Below the pieces are notes generated by a model, which did no database searches, had not been told where the DNA came from, and saw nothing but the letters and a program-made list of their open reading frames with translations. A program made the translations under genes and the position numbers. From Takakia lepidozioides (taxonomy: Eukaryota > Streptophyta > Takakiopsida > Takakiales > Takakiaceae), in contig CM060731.1 in the NCBI GenBank assembly GCA_030704615.1, forward strand, positions 12,648,001 through 12,712,000: 64,000 bases of DNA, in the 5' to 3' direction. Below are positions 1 through 16,838 of the stretch, in pieces (position 1 is the first letter of the stretch; each line of letters begins with the position of its first letter).

Positions 1-438
1 TGGGACATGTCGGGTGTTTGGTTTGGCTCTCTTGCTTTGCTTTGGCACAACATAAGAGGAAGGTAAGACTGGGGAGCATGACTCAGCACAACACACCAAT
101 CAGCGCCTTGACACGGTGTAAGGTACTTTGACCACATTTTCTCCTTTGACTTGCATGTCTCCGCGCAAAGTCTCTCTCTACGAGAGAGCCAACAAACGTC
201 TTGCTTCATAGATTGATTATCTTCCATCTTTGAATGAGAAGCTCCAAGTACTCCTCTTCAATTATAGCTAGTTCATTTTTTATTTTCATCTTGATATGTC
301 CGATGATGATAATGGGTCTATGCGGTGATGGCTGATTCGAATAAGGGTCGTCTAGCAAGTAGAACCGAACAGCCATGTACGCAGACTAGGTCGCAGGCTA
401 GTGTCTGAAGCACAAGCAATTGGTAGTATACTTTGTGA
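1..438. other. MED28 upstream region
   Basis: No convincing coding sequence. The interval lies 5' of the MED28 start codon and probably holds its promoter and 5' UTR. There is a short CT/GA palindrome-like stretch near 173-186 (tctctctacgagagag). No TATA box or transcription start can be assigned with confidence. Confidence 0.4.
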
Positions 439-2396
439 ATGGCGGTGACAGGGGCAGATTTGCAGGGATTGGTTGCAGCATTGGACGCAGCACTGCTGCC
501 CTGCTTACCGGCTCGAGAGCTTCAAGCAGCCGACCGTTCCACGCATCCATCCCATCAAGGTATGCGCTGCTGTGGTGTCTTTCCCTTTTTCCTCTGGTTC
601 ATCAAGAGTGTGCTACGAGTAGGATCAGAGTCACAGGTAATTTTGTATTTTGGTGGGTTACTACACGAACTGGCTTAAAAGGATTCGTCCCTGTACAGTG
701 TCTAAGTGTCTTGTCTAAAATTGTCTTTTCTCTCCCTCTCCCTCTCAGGTCGCTTTCCTGTGCAGTCACTCATGAGAAAAGAACGACGACTCTGGGGCAG
801 TCATTTCTTGAATTTGAGGTTGCTCGTAGGGTTCTGTTGTCAAGGAGATAAATGGGATAGGTGAGTAAATGAGGTTTGCGAGGGAGAGAGAGAGAGAGAG
901 GGAGAAATACCCATTATTGTTCGCCAGGTACAGAGTTGTTGTCTTGTATTAGTATAGAAATGTCGTGTGGTCTTTTAAAGCAAGCAACATCCAATATTCA
1001 AAGTAATCTTCACCCTGACTAGGGACTAGATGGACTGATATCAAACAGAGGGTCGGGGGGAGCAGAAAGGGGAGGGAGTTTTGAGGCGGGATAGATGGAG
1101 AAGGTTTTAGGTCTGAAGAATGTAAGCAACAGCCATATATATTCCGTGTTTGGTAGTTTTTTGTATGGTGCTTCCGCCTTCACGTTTGAGAGAACTAAGC
1201 TACAGCAGCAAGGTAGGTTATGCAGAGGAGACAGGGTCTGTGGTTGATCTTTGAGAAGGGATACTCAGGTGAGTGTACTTCTAGTCTATTAGACTTTTTC
1301 CAACTGTGGAACAGACAGACACAGCGGCACCCTTGTGAGATCAATAAAAGTACAAGATTGACTCCTAGCTATCAAGCTCTTTATATATAGATTATATGCA
1401 ATATTTTTAAAAGACCACTTGGATCCATTAGAGTTTTCCTAACAAAGTCTGTGTGGTAAGATCTCTCGCTAACCAGGTTATTTGTATGCACTTCAGTTGA
1501 TGTGGAGAGGCATGCTCGGGAGTTTATGGAGGCAGCAAAGAAATTGCAATTGTTTTTCATTCGAGCCCAACATCAGCAACAACCCATCAGAGAAGAAGCT
1601 CTTAAAAAGGTTTTGATTCTACAGACTCTCAGAGATCAAAATTTGTTTTGTGGGGAGGAGAGAAGGATTGTAACAAAATGGTGGGGACTGAGGGTGGGCG
1701 ATTACTTTCAAGGAAATATAATGCCTTGGCATCAAACATATGCTTCTAATATTGGACGAGTAAACCCCTGCCACTGCCACAAACCTCAGCTTATAAGTTC
1801 CGAACTTGGAACTGCCCATAGCTCTTCTCTTTAAGTCACTGAGATCCTCCCGAAATTCTAGTGTGCATTTCCCGTTCAAACTCAAGTGCAACATGAGATG
1901 AAGAGGAAGACTGGGAGACAGATATGTTCATTACGGTAGCCCAATATTCTGGTAGTGGCATTGACATGATACTAGAGAGCATAATTGTTGACTTCTGTAC
2001 TGGTAACGTAGGCCTGTACCTTACATGGGTGCAATACCTGTAGTGGTGGTTGCACCATATTTCACACCTGTAGTGTTGAAAGGCAGAGGTGGGGAGGTGA
2101 GAATTGGATAGTGCTTGTGCACAGCTGCTGACCATTTGTTACAGAAAATTGAATGTCAATTCATGGGTAGCATAGCCATCATACCAGAAAGCACTATTCT
2201 TCTAGGTGCCTGTGTGTTTGAGAAAGAGTCAGGGATTGAAGTCTTATTTGATCTCTTGCAGGAGATAGCAACACTGGAGGCAGAATTGAAGGCCAAAGAT
2301 TCTTTGCTGGAAAGGCAGAGCAAGTTATTGAAAGGGTGGCAAGAGCTTCTTCAAGCGCAGAAGACCATCCATATTGAAGAATTGGAGCGAGTCTGA
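439..2396 (+). CDS. MED28: Mediator of RNA polymerase II transcription subunit 28
   Basis: Three exons: 439-559, 1497-1609 and 2262-2396, giving 122 residues with consistent phases (1, then 0). Exon 1 carries the conserved plant MED28 block LPARELQAADRSTHPSHQ. Exon 2 continues with VDVERHAREFMEAAKKLQLF. Exon 3 is a coiled coil (EIATLEAELKAKDSLLERQS) ending in the typical ELERV terminus. MED28 belongs to the Mediator head region, which bridges transcription factors and RNA polymerase II in the nucleus. The length is close to that of the family as I recall it. The start at 439 gives a short N-terminus, MAVTGADLQGLVAALDAALL. Intron 1 (about 940 bp) contains a GA-rich microsatellite near 884-902. 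The assignment rests on remembered conservation of the ELQAADRS and VERHAREFMEAAKKLQL blocks. Confidence 0.92.
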
Positions 2397-2872
2397 TCCT
2401 ACCCTTCTGAGGTCTGATTATGCAGGATTGGTGAAGGCTTTGTGAGGGTTGAGCTATAGCTTTTGCTCCATGAGTAGATGGTCTGGGATTGAGTGTAGTG
2501 CATGTTTTTTCCCATGATGTCTTTGGGATAGCAACCAGTGGTGAAACCTGTAGGGGAGAATGGGTTTAATCAATGGAAATTCCTCTTGCATTCGAGACGA
2601 CCACTGAGCAGAGGTCAAGTCACGGCAGAGTACATCAGGGGCTTTTTGGCATTGCCTGGGAGTCCAGCCCTACTGCCATGAATGTTCCACGAGTTTTCTT
2701 TTCTTAACAAGATCCCATTTTACAACATGTACCAGGCTTTAATATGGATAGAAAATTTGCCTTGCATCCTTGCAAGTCAAAAGTTCAACCCTTGTTTTAT
2801 GCTTAGAAGCACATCTGGCGATAGAAGCATCAGGTTGGTAAGGTTGGGACAGTACCAAAACGTGGGAGAGAA
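2397..2872. other. convergent intergenic interval
   Basis: Between the MED28 stop (+) and the stop of the minus-strand DPY30-motif gene A. It probably holds both 3' UTRs. No further gene or repeat was recognised. Confidence 0.4.
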
Positions 2873-4869
2873 CTATTTCTTCCACCCAGGCTTCTTTGGA
2901 CCTGACGGTTTCTCTTCAACTTTTATCTTCTCTTTTGGAGCTTTTGCAGCAGCTGCAGCATCAGAATCCAGCTTGGCTTTCTGCTCAGCTTCGAGCTTGA
3001 CCTTTTCCTCAGCTTCAAACTTAGCCTTCTCCTCGGCTGCAAGCTTAGCCTTCTCCTCAGCTTCAAGTTTAGCCTTTTTCTCGGCAAGGCATTTTTGTGC
3101 TAGTTCTAATTCAATTTTGATCTTGTCTTTGTTGTCCAAAAAATAATTTGCTAGATACTTGAAGGGGTCACGGGGCCTGCACAAGAGTCCAAGAAAGGCT
3201 TTATTTGGCATTCTCCCATCGCCGCCGCTCCTCCCCTCCCCTCTTCTTCTGTCTTCCTCTGGATGTTTTGACTACATCAAACCGGCTGGTCTTTTGAAAC
3301 AGTACATGTAGAAGTATTTTCTGTCCTGCTGGTACATATATGGACAAAGCTTTGGTGTTCAGCGCAAGTGAGAGGGAATCACACCTGTCAAGTATAAGAT
3401 GCTGTAGACCCTGCAACAGCAACGCCACTATGTTTTCCTCCTACGCACACAGATCATTCCCCTGGATGTTGGTATTATGTTGAATCTCACATTGGTAAGA
3501 TCTTCATGTTGAGGAGAAGATTCATTAGAGATCAGGTGTCGAAGACTGGCACACTTGTACATATCTCTCTCCATATGTTGCCTCTACAGCTCTTTCCTCT
3601 TGGTGACAAGAGGGAAACACCAAAAAGCAATCTTTACTACAAAAGTCTGGACCACAGCCTGAGCCTCGGAGCAATGCTGATCCTGTCTGGTCAGGAAACA
3701 GAGATCTCTACACACATGCAGGTGTGGGTTTGTCACTTCCAAATGTCTAGCAAGTCTGCCTCTTAGAACTTGTGGAGTACCGAAGCTTGAAGATTGCTCA
3801 AGACGCATGGAAAGCTGGAGGTTGAGAGCCTTGCTTTCTGCTGCAAGGAAGTTTGAGGTATCACCAAACGTACCAGGTATAGCCGAATATCCACTGCTCG
3901 GATCATAATGTGTTTCTTCAGATCTTCAGATATTTTTCTTGCCTTCTCGGCTCCCTCTTGAGCCATCTTTTTGGCCTGATCGGCTTCCTGCACAGATTAC
4001 GTGGTTGCTCGTGATCGCTGTGTGAGTTCAGTTCATATTTCATAGTTGAAACTCTTGCTATCTTCACAAAAGGCCAGCTTCACCCACCCACACCTAGGAG
4101 AAACTTGTCTTGATTCTACTGCTAGTATATAAAACACTGCCTAACAAGCATGAGGACGCACAGTATCCAATTTCCACAAATATCAGAGCAGCTGAGTGAG
4201 CATCACCTGATTAGTGCGCCAGTCAGATTGCAGGGACCAGTCTTGCTGGCCTGCCCCTGTTCTATCTTCTTATTTGGAGGAAGAGATGGCAAATTTGCAA
4301 AAGGAAAACAAAAGAGAGAGGAAGAGAGAGGTGTTGGGTTGCACACATTATTCTGCCCGGCATCAGCGCCTTGGGTCTTTGGTCTAGAATACCATGCTGT
4401 CAGTTCCTTTAGGTCTGGATCGTCAAACCATAACTCATCAAACGTGAGTGGTTTCAAGGGATCTCTTGGTGGGGGCTCTGCAGCAGACACAGTACAAACT
4501 TGAGAAGGATAGCTGAATATCCATGAACAAAGGTATGAAGTCAATCTATGTGTGGCCTTGATGACATTCTTTAATGGATCTCCAATTAGGTCTGTTACAA
4601 AGTCAAGCTATGCGGCCAGAAGGTCCAGTTTAAACATGGGGTGAATCGTGTTTCTGGTAGGGGCTTCAAAGACATTGTACAAGAAATTGCTGAAAATCAG
4701 ATGTTTTTGTCTTGCATTGGAGCAAACTGTTGGAGTAGCTGTTTCCCACCGTCAAAAGATCAAACTACCCACATCCACTTCTGGTGGGCACGCTGAGATT
4801 CTTGCCTGGTTCTTTCACAAGTGTCTTTGCCCTTTTGTCTTTCTTTGGATCCTCCTTTTTGGGTGCCAT
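2873..4869 (-). CDS. DPY30-motif protein, copy A (probable sperm-axoneme component)
   Basis: Minus-strand gene with exons 4806-4869, about 4398-4477 (3' end uncertain), 3874-3987, 3385-3440 and 2873-3176, about 205 residues. The N-terminus is MAPKKEDPKKDKRAK. Exon 2 has the family signature LTFDELWFDDPD. Exons 3-5 join in phase to make a DPY30/RIIa-like dimerisation motif: IRLYL, then ENIVALLLQGLQHLI, then RPRDPFKYLANYFLDN. The C-terminal tail is a KAKLEAEEK-type charged coil of about 70 residues. Intron 1 appears to use a GC donor (CCAG|GCAAGA), shared with copy C. The exon 2 donor is unresolved: a GC donor after 4398 or a GT donor after 4347 would both keep phase 0. DPY30 motifs occur in COMPASS subunits and in flagellar radial-spoke or cilia proteins. 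The charged tail and relatives in motile-sperm plants make the flagellar option more likely, but that is inference. Confidence 0.8.
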
Positions 4870-5494
4870 ATCCGTCAGTCGAAGGATATAAGATGAAGGA
4901 CCTTGTTTGTCCTCAAGCTATTTTGACCCATCCACACTCTCACAAACATGTTCGTTCAAACTCTAACATGAAATCCTCAATGACTGAGCACAACTGGACT
5001 TTTTCCTTGAAACTTGCTCTGTCTTTGCATCCCTGACGCCTGTAGTCTGCTCCACTTACCTCGCCCAAATGCATTTGAAAGAAAGCTGATGCTGTAACTT
5101 CCACTTACTCTTGACATATAAAAGACGAACAGAACAGAAGCAAGACAGGTAGCCATAGCCTTTGTACACCAGTGGCCAATGTACTCCCGCCATCTGCGCC
5201 TTTTTGATATCCAAGTTGATGAATGGAGACATTCCGCCCAGCAATGGAACGGTAGGACGCGGATGGATAGAGGAATTTCGCAAATCTAGACGAAATGGCC
5301 GTTAGAATTTTCATTGCGAACTGAGTGCGCCCACACATGCAAGGAAAAGCTCCAGCGGCTCTCTCTATCTGCAACCCCCGCCCTCTCTCGTTCTCGGTCT
5401 CTGGATGCCTTCCAGGGAACTCTTGGAAGGTATCATTTACTTGGAACAGTGGCTGGGGAAATCCGGACTGAGGTAGACCTCAGTGTGCCTCAAA
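4870..5494. promoter_or_regulatory. shared upstream region of DPY30-A and TPI
   Basis: A 625-bp interval separates two divergently read start codons, DPY30-A at 4869 (-) and TPI at 5495 (+). It must contain both 5' UTRs and promoters. Pyrimidine-rich sequence (ctctctatctgcaac, ctctctcgttctcggtctct) lies on the TPI-proximal side near 5360-5400. No TATA box is assigned. Long open frames across it show no family resemblance. Confidence 0.5.
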
Positions 5495-10517
<5,023 letters not shown>

Positions 10518-11075
10518 TGATGCTGGTGGCTACGATACGATGCAGGACGACATTCTTCAACAAAACTCTAATTGTCATAAGTGAAATTTGAATGGTCTAG
10601 TGAAGCAAGGCCTGAGGCCTGGATACACTTTCGCAAGCCACTGTCGAGCACATTGCCTTGCATTGAAGATAAAAGTGAGTATCTCCTTGGTCATCCCTCT
10701 GAAGTTTGCCCGATGGGTAGGATCTTAGGTTGCATTCAAAGGGATGAGTCACTGACTGTGTTGTGAAGGCATTTATACAAGTAACATTTGCATCTTTGTT
10801 GTCATATTGCTCAGTTTGCATGCCTTCCAGATGTCAAATCTTACAATTGAAGACAGAAAGTCAGAGCTGCTACATCACGGAAGGCAGGTTGTGGTAGTTC
10901 CTGAGCATTTGAGTAATCAAAAATCAGGAAGATGAGAAAGAGTCTGCTTTTGCAGAATGGAGGGAGCCTAAAATAAGGGAAACAAATTTTTAGTGTACAA
11001 CTGGGATACACAGGAAATGGACAAACTAAACTACAGCTCATAACAGGGCTGGAAGTGGCTACCTCTACACTCTGC
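10518..11075. other. convergent intergenic interval TPI / GINT1
   Basis: Lies between the TPI stop (+) and the glycosyltransferase stop (-). It probably contains both 3' UTRs. No further coding or repeated structure was recognised. Confidence 0.4.
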
Positions 11076-14000
11076 TCAAAAGTCCCAGCCATCTTTCCGG
11101 TTGTTGAACCCCCACTTCTGCAGAGGGACACCCCCATATAGCTGAGAAAACCTCAGCAAACAGTTTGTTCTCTTACAGTAGTGATCCCTAGTATCTCTAC
11201 TGATGGCCGAGCTAGACAGCTTGGAAGTATCAATTGCCCATGCAGGGTGCACATACTCAACTGTGCGTCTTGACGTCCCATTCGCAAGAATGAAATTCAA
11301 CAAAATATCTTCACAATTGAACAGTTCATCAACCAGGGCCCGTCCTTGATCTGTCTCCTTACTCCAATACCTCTCAAATGCAACCTCACTGTCCACAAAG
11401 GCTGCACCAGTCAAAATCATGTTGTAACCCTTCTGGGTGCGAGCATATCTCTCATTTCTGTATTTGAGTGGGCTACCATCAATCAGACGGGGGTAGAACC
11501 CAACAATTCTGTCAGGGTTTTCACGCCATGCTTTGAACCCCCTCTCGACATCATCACAGGTCATCATGATGTCATCATCAAGCTCAAAGACAGCCCGTGT
11601 TGATATTTGTTGGTCAGGTTTGAATCGGTTGTTGAGCGAGTTTATGGGCTCCACTCGGATCCTAACAGGCACAGCCGAATCAAACTCTGTCACTGGATCA
11701 GGTGGTTGGCCCTTGTTCCAGACCACAACAATCTCCCGTACTGATGCACACCGTGAGTAGTGTTTGATGTACATTTTAAGGTTCCAAAGCCGGGCTTCAT
11801 AAGTCATCGCAATCATTGTGAACTGTGAGAATTGATCCTCCAATGCATATGGTTCCTCCGTACCATTGCCCCCGAACAGACACTTGACAGCCACGCAAAC
11901 AGATACCACCCCAATGATGAGGCTCATGAGGAGCAGAAGAAAGCCCATGCAAGATCTCCACCGCAGTCTGCCCCGAAGGAAAGAAGTGCTCTTGTTCAAT
12001 CGCATCGCTGCCTTGTATAGCTTGGGAGGTAACTGGGGTCGGATACATGATAACAAAGTATCACCCCTCTTCGCTGGACTTATGTACAAGTTTGAGGGAA
12101 GCATGCATCTCACAGACCCAGATAATATGCCTATAAAGGCTATCAACAACAACAACACCAAAAGTGCTGTTAAACCTAAAGCATACTTGAATGACAGGTC
12201 ACCTGAGGGGACTCGGTCCCCATCCATGACAGCCACCCATTCACTTGATGGGAGCTGTTGCACATCGATATGGTGATGCCGAAGTCCATTCCATGCATAC
12301 CGGCCCTTCTTTGAAACTTCTATGCTAAGGGAAACCTCAACCTCATGAAACTTGTCTTTTGTGAGCGTGTCCACATGGAAGGCACGCACGCGTCGACCAT
12401 AAGTCTCCCCGCTATCCTGACCGAAACGGTAAAGCTTGCCTTCCCACACGAAGGGTCGCCCTCCACTACGAGCCCCAATGGCCCTATCCCCATTGTAAAC
12501 AGGATTACTTCCATGCTGCCGCCATGGCCCCAATGGAGTCAGTGCAACCCAAATCTCAAGCTCTCCATTTTTTCTGGCCCCAAACCGATGGTGGTCTGAT
12601 GCAAAGATCCAGTAGTGCCCATTATATTTCACCATTGAGGCATCTACTAAAGGCTTCTCAATTATCACATTCTCCAACTTCCACTGTAGTGGAAATGTAA
12701 GTGCACGGTAAAGCCGTAAATCTCCTTTCTTGCTGCCCTCAGGCATCATATAAATCTGTACCCATGCAAAACAATCAAAGACCTTCCAAAAACAGAAGTC
12801 AAACCCCACGGTTGGGTTTTGCAACACATATGGATCGAGGTATGTATGTGCTCTTGATTCTAAATCCCTGACAATGTACTCACACTTAAAAGATATTCCA
12901 GCTTTTTGCCTTTGTATTTTTGGGGATCTGCAACCTTACAGGGATTTTCCCCATAAGATGTATGTCTTATTGGGGAAGATCCCTGTAAGGAATGGGGCCC
13001 ACCCTCTTTTCTTTTCTTAACTCTTTTCTTCTTGTCTCCTTTCTCATCTTTTTCCGTCCTGGAGACCCTAAAAGAAATATGCTGAAAAGAAATGAGGTGG
13101 AAAATCTTTACGCATGGTAAGTCGCTGTCCCGCGGTACTTCCACAGTCCCCAGTCTGCTCACTCAGGCTCCGCCCTCGTTTGAAAACCTCAAACTGCGGA
13201 AGTACCTCGCGCCAGTGCCTTCCCCTATACTTGAGTACCCCACCTACTAACCAGGGTAATGCTGGTACAATGTTCCGCAAGGAGCCCAGTTCAGAAAGGG
13301 AGTAACTGAAGGGTAAAGCCTTTTGAGAATAGGGACAAAAGCAAGAAAGAGAAAGGAAAGGACCCTTTCCATAGAGGTCAAAATCATCACCCACCATTCC
13401 CAACTGCATCAAGCAAAATGAGGTACCTCTCACTATGCAGGTAGACATGTGAGATGTAAAGGGACCGAACCTGGCCATCATACTCAAAGACAAAGGGGTA
13501 CGATAGGTGCCACTCCTCATCCAGTGCAATGCCTACATAGCTCCACGTGGCACCCCCATCTTTGCTTTCAGCCACCCCTATGTCTCCCTGCTTTGTAATA
13601 CTATTTTTTGACTCAAAAAACATGTACATCCTTGAGCCCTGCCACAGAAAGCACACAGTATAAAGCCTGGCTTGTGTTCTCCAAGGGCAGTCTCTCAGTT
13701 AGTTGACCATCCCTATAGATTCAAGCAAATGCGATGCTCTGTCTGTCTATCTACATGGACAACCCATTTATATGGTTCTACTAGGCATCAAGGAGGAAGA
13801 CTTGGCTATCAAGTTGCAAGCCTTCTGAGCTCTTCTTGTATCTCTCTCTCTCTCTCTCCATCACACAGCCCGCCATTCTGAATCCTCCAGGTTGAGAATT
13901 AAGGTTACCAAGTTATGCCAGACTCCAAGAGGATCAACTATCATTCAGCATAAACTAGCAATACTTGGCAACTTAGGCTACAGAGCACTAATCAGTGTGT

Positions 14001-15217
14001 AACTCACTCTCAGTCAGACCTCCACTGTCAGATAGCCAACATCATTGGTCGTGGAGAAGTCGATACAAACCTGAATGAAGAGAAACGGGTCTGCCACAAA
14101 ATTGCTAGGATAGTTCCTATCCACAACAGAAGCGCATGTGAACACAGGATTGGCCACAGGCCAAGCTGCTCCATTATCACTTCGAAAATTGGCCTACACA
14201 CAGAGCCCAAAACACCTTCAACTGCTCAATCACCACTCTGTGTAGGAGAACTCTCTTTCCATCACTGCTGAGCGCTTTATGACAAAGGAAAAATAGAATC
14301 GTCAAACTCTGATGGTGACGTCACCAAACAAAACATTCTAAACTGATCATCGGAAACAGATTCAGTGTCAGATGAAAGGTCAAGGATCCAACCGCCGAAT
14401 TTCATTCATATCTAGCTGGAGCGCAGACCTCAATACTCAGCCCAAGTTCTCAAAAAAATCAAACAATGCCAAGAACGTGCAAATCCAAGATACAGGCCAG
14501 CATCGGTTGATTTTTACTTTGACATTTAAAGTGGCAGAACTACTCTCGGGATGAAAGAAGTCAGGCAGGGCAGACTGAACACAGGGATTGGAGACATGTC
14601 GACTTTCAGCAGTAGCTTTCTGTACGGTAACTCTTCTTTGAATGACGTCAATAAATTTGAAATAACACGTCCACCTCCAATCACGCGGTAACGATACAAA
14701 CAGCTAGTGCCTAAGCTCAACCAGACATAGTAGGAACTCATTCAGCAGCAGACAAGAAGGACACAAGGCGATGTCTGATATTTCAAAAGCATGCTCATGC
14801 GACTTCAAATTCTCTCGTTCAGGCTGCTTGCCAACCAACAAACATGCATATACCAATCACCCAGAGAAATACCATCTCAATTGGCTGCAAAGAGAAAGGA
14901 CTACTCCCGCGATAGACGCCGATGCTCCACGAGCCTTCATTGTCAGGAAGGCAACCAATGGATTCCTTGTGCTGATGCTGGTAAGGAGAGAATGCAAGCC
15001 ATGCAAACAGCGTTCCCAGAGCTCCGAACAGCACGAACGACCACGCAAAAAAAAGGAACGTTGAAGACAACCCACAGCCTCGATGCTGCAGCTTGTCATG
15101 GCACTTGGGACACAGCTCCGAGCCAGACCAGCGCCACCGACACCTACACCTGAAACTCATGGCAACCCACCCTAATCCTGGACCCCCCCCTCCTGGACTG
15201 GACGTCTTCATCTTCAT
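11076..15217 (-). CDS. GINT1: glucosamine inositolphosphorylceramide transferase 1-like, GT64 glycosyltransferase
   Basis: Four minus-strand exons: 14873-15217, 14071-14193, 13471-13638 and 11076-12755, all phase-0 junctions, 771 residues. The N-terminus has a membrane anchor (about residues 51-76). It is followed by the conserved plant block PDNEGSWSIGVYRGSSPFSL and by NFVADPFLFIQ, MFFESKN, GDIGVAES and ALDEEWHLSYPFVFEYDGQ. These form a beta-fructosidase-like propeller region up to about residue 390. Two more hydrophobic segments follow (about 403-423 and 482-502). The C-terminal part (about 522-771) is a GT64/exostosin-type domain with the metal-binding ELDDDIMM (Asp605-607), GYNMILTGAAF and a KWGFNNRKDGWDF end. 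In Arabidopsis the related enzyme adds N-acetylglucosamine to inositol phosphorylceramide in the Golgi, making GIPC sphingolipids. The first in-frame ATG is at 15217; a second at 15211 is equally possible. Confidence 0.93.
12934..12990. repeat. 57-nt foldback in GINT1 intron 3
   Basis: The sequence begins ccttacagggattttcccca and ends ttggggaagatccctgtaagg, a hairpin with arms of about 25 nt and a loop of a few bases. It lies between exons 3 and 4 of the glycosyltransferase gene. It could be a tiny foldback element or a structured intronic RNA. No mature small RNA can be claimed. Confidence 0.7.
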
Positions 15218-16838
15218 CCCCTTCTCCCCCGTTGCTTTCGGCACGCATCCCGTGTGTGCCTCATGCACTGCACCTCCGATTCCTCCCACCACTCCTTCAA
15301 CCCACTCGAATCTTCTTCCTGCCTTCTAACCCGCATCACAAATCCTCTCCACAGCCTCCAGCATTCCAGTGACAAGGCAGGATCGGCTCCACATCTGCGC
15401 ACACCTCAAGGATCAACCAAGCAGCTCTGTGGAGCGGCAAGGTCAATGCCACCACCCTCCTTGCCAGCGACCGGGTCAGCCGGCCGCCCGGAGGCACATG
15501 CTAAGCTCCTGTGGTATGTACCTCCGGGCGGTCATGTTTCTAGTCTCTACCCGGTGGTCCCCACACGCTCTTGCAGCTTTCCAGTGTGGACTCACTGTGT
15601 GTTGGGGCTGTTTACATTTGGCAAATGGAAGGAGAGAGATGGAGCAAGTCCAAGGCAGCAGAGACTGCAAAGAAAAACAGAGGGCTTGGAGAGAGCAAGA
15701 GAACCACCATAGACAGAGCCTCTTATTACCCTTGTGGGTACTGCCCCCTTTCCATAGACGAGAAATGGAATAAGATAGAAGACTGTAGAAATTGTTGTTA
15801 CCCTTGCGGGTACTTCCCCTTTTCAGAGCTGGGCTCTGGAACAAGCATAAACAAGAAATGGAATAAGAAGATAGAAGACTGCAGAAATTGTTGTGACTCT
15901 TGCGGGAACTGGCCCTTTTCAGGGCTGGGCTCTGGAACAAGCATAAACAAGAAATGGAATAAGAAGATGGAAGACTGCAGAAGTTGAATCTAAGATAGTC
16001 AGGTCGAGAGGGTTCGATTGTTTCTTGAAATGCAGCTGCGAATACGCCCGACTGTTTCAATCAGATGCATAATGAGCTTCAGTCATATTTTGAGAATCCT
16101 GAGGGGCAAACATCCATGAAATAACAGTTTTGGGGGTATAAAAGAGCAGGTAGGAAAAGAGGAGACTGAAAAAGTAGGATAGTAGGTTAAAGGAAAGCCA
16201 AGCGAGGAAAGAAATAAGGACAGAACCAGGGACCTGGCTAGCAGGCTGAAAAGTCCCCATTATGTCGTGAGAAGAAGATTTTGGAAAGATCAAAGCAGAA
16301 ACAACACCTTACAGTGCAAACAGCTCTTATCCTTTCTTATGAAGAAGGCGTACTGACTAAACATCTGAGAGACCCAGAACTCTTTTGAGCTGCCGACTCT
16401 CAAGGACCTGTAGCATTGCTATTGAGAATGCCATACTTTTTAGCCATGTCCAGAATAAGCTATGGTTGACATACAGGCGAAGTGGCAGCAACCAACACAA
16501 ATATTTTCAGAATGTGGCCATAATGCAATTTGGTTTTGTTCATCCTTCCCAGACTTCACTAATAGTGACCAAGGGAAGAGTTAGTGTAATCATTTCAAAG
16601 GTATCGGGAAAAGGGTCCAATGGGACAGTTGATGTAGGCCTCCCCATGTGATGGTGGTCGGGAGAAAAATGAGGGCAGGGCCAAGAAGGGCTGCTAAACA
16701 AGGACAGCCTCATGATTACACATGTAGCATGAACCCCGAGGAGAATGTACTCATGCCGTTCCCTTCAAACGTTGGCTTGCCACAGCCTTACGGCCATTGA
16801 ACCCTAAGGAGAGAAAGACTGGAACCCATGTCTAGCTG
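15218..16838. other. GINT1 upstream region / APC4 3' flank
   Basis: Lies between the GINT1 start (-) and the APC4 stop (-), so it holds the GINT1 promoter and 5' UTR and the APC4 3' UTR. Apart from the 96-bp tandem repeat listed separately, nothing coding was recognised. A 195-codon minus-strand frame at 15476-16060 owes its length to that repeat being a multiple of three. Confidence 0.45.
15740..15987. repeat. 96-bp tandem repeat, about 2.6 copies
   Basis: Units begin gactg(t/c)agaaattgttgt at 15781 and 15877, with the next gactgcagaagttg at 15973, an exact 96-bp spacing. A shortened first unit precedes 15781. Each unit contains a cttgcggg(t/a)ac motif and ends agaaatggaataagaagat. It lies upstream of GINT1 on the transcribed minus side, possibly in its 5' UTR or promoter. 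Confidence 0.85.

Noticed and set aside
420-851. 143-codon frame overlapping MED28 exon 1
   Set aside because: Begins with a non-ATG codon, runs through the splice donor at 560 and has no family resemblance; the overlapping frame is clearly MED28.
15476-16060. 195-codon minus-strand frame upstream of GINT1
   Set aside because: Open only because the 96-bp repeat is a multiple of three; no domain or splice link to GINT1.
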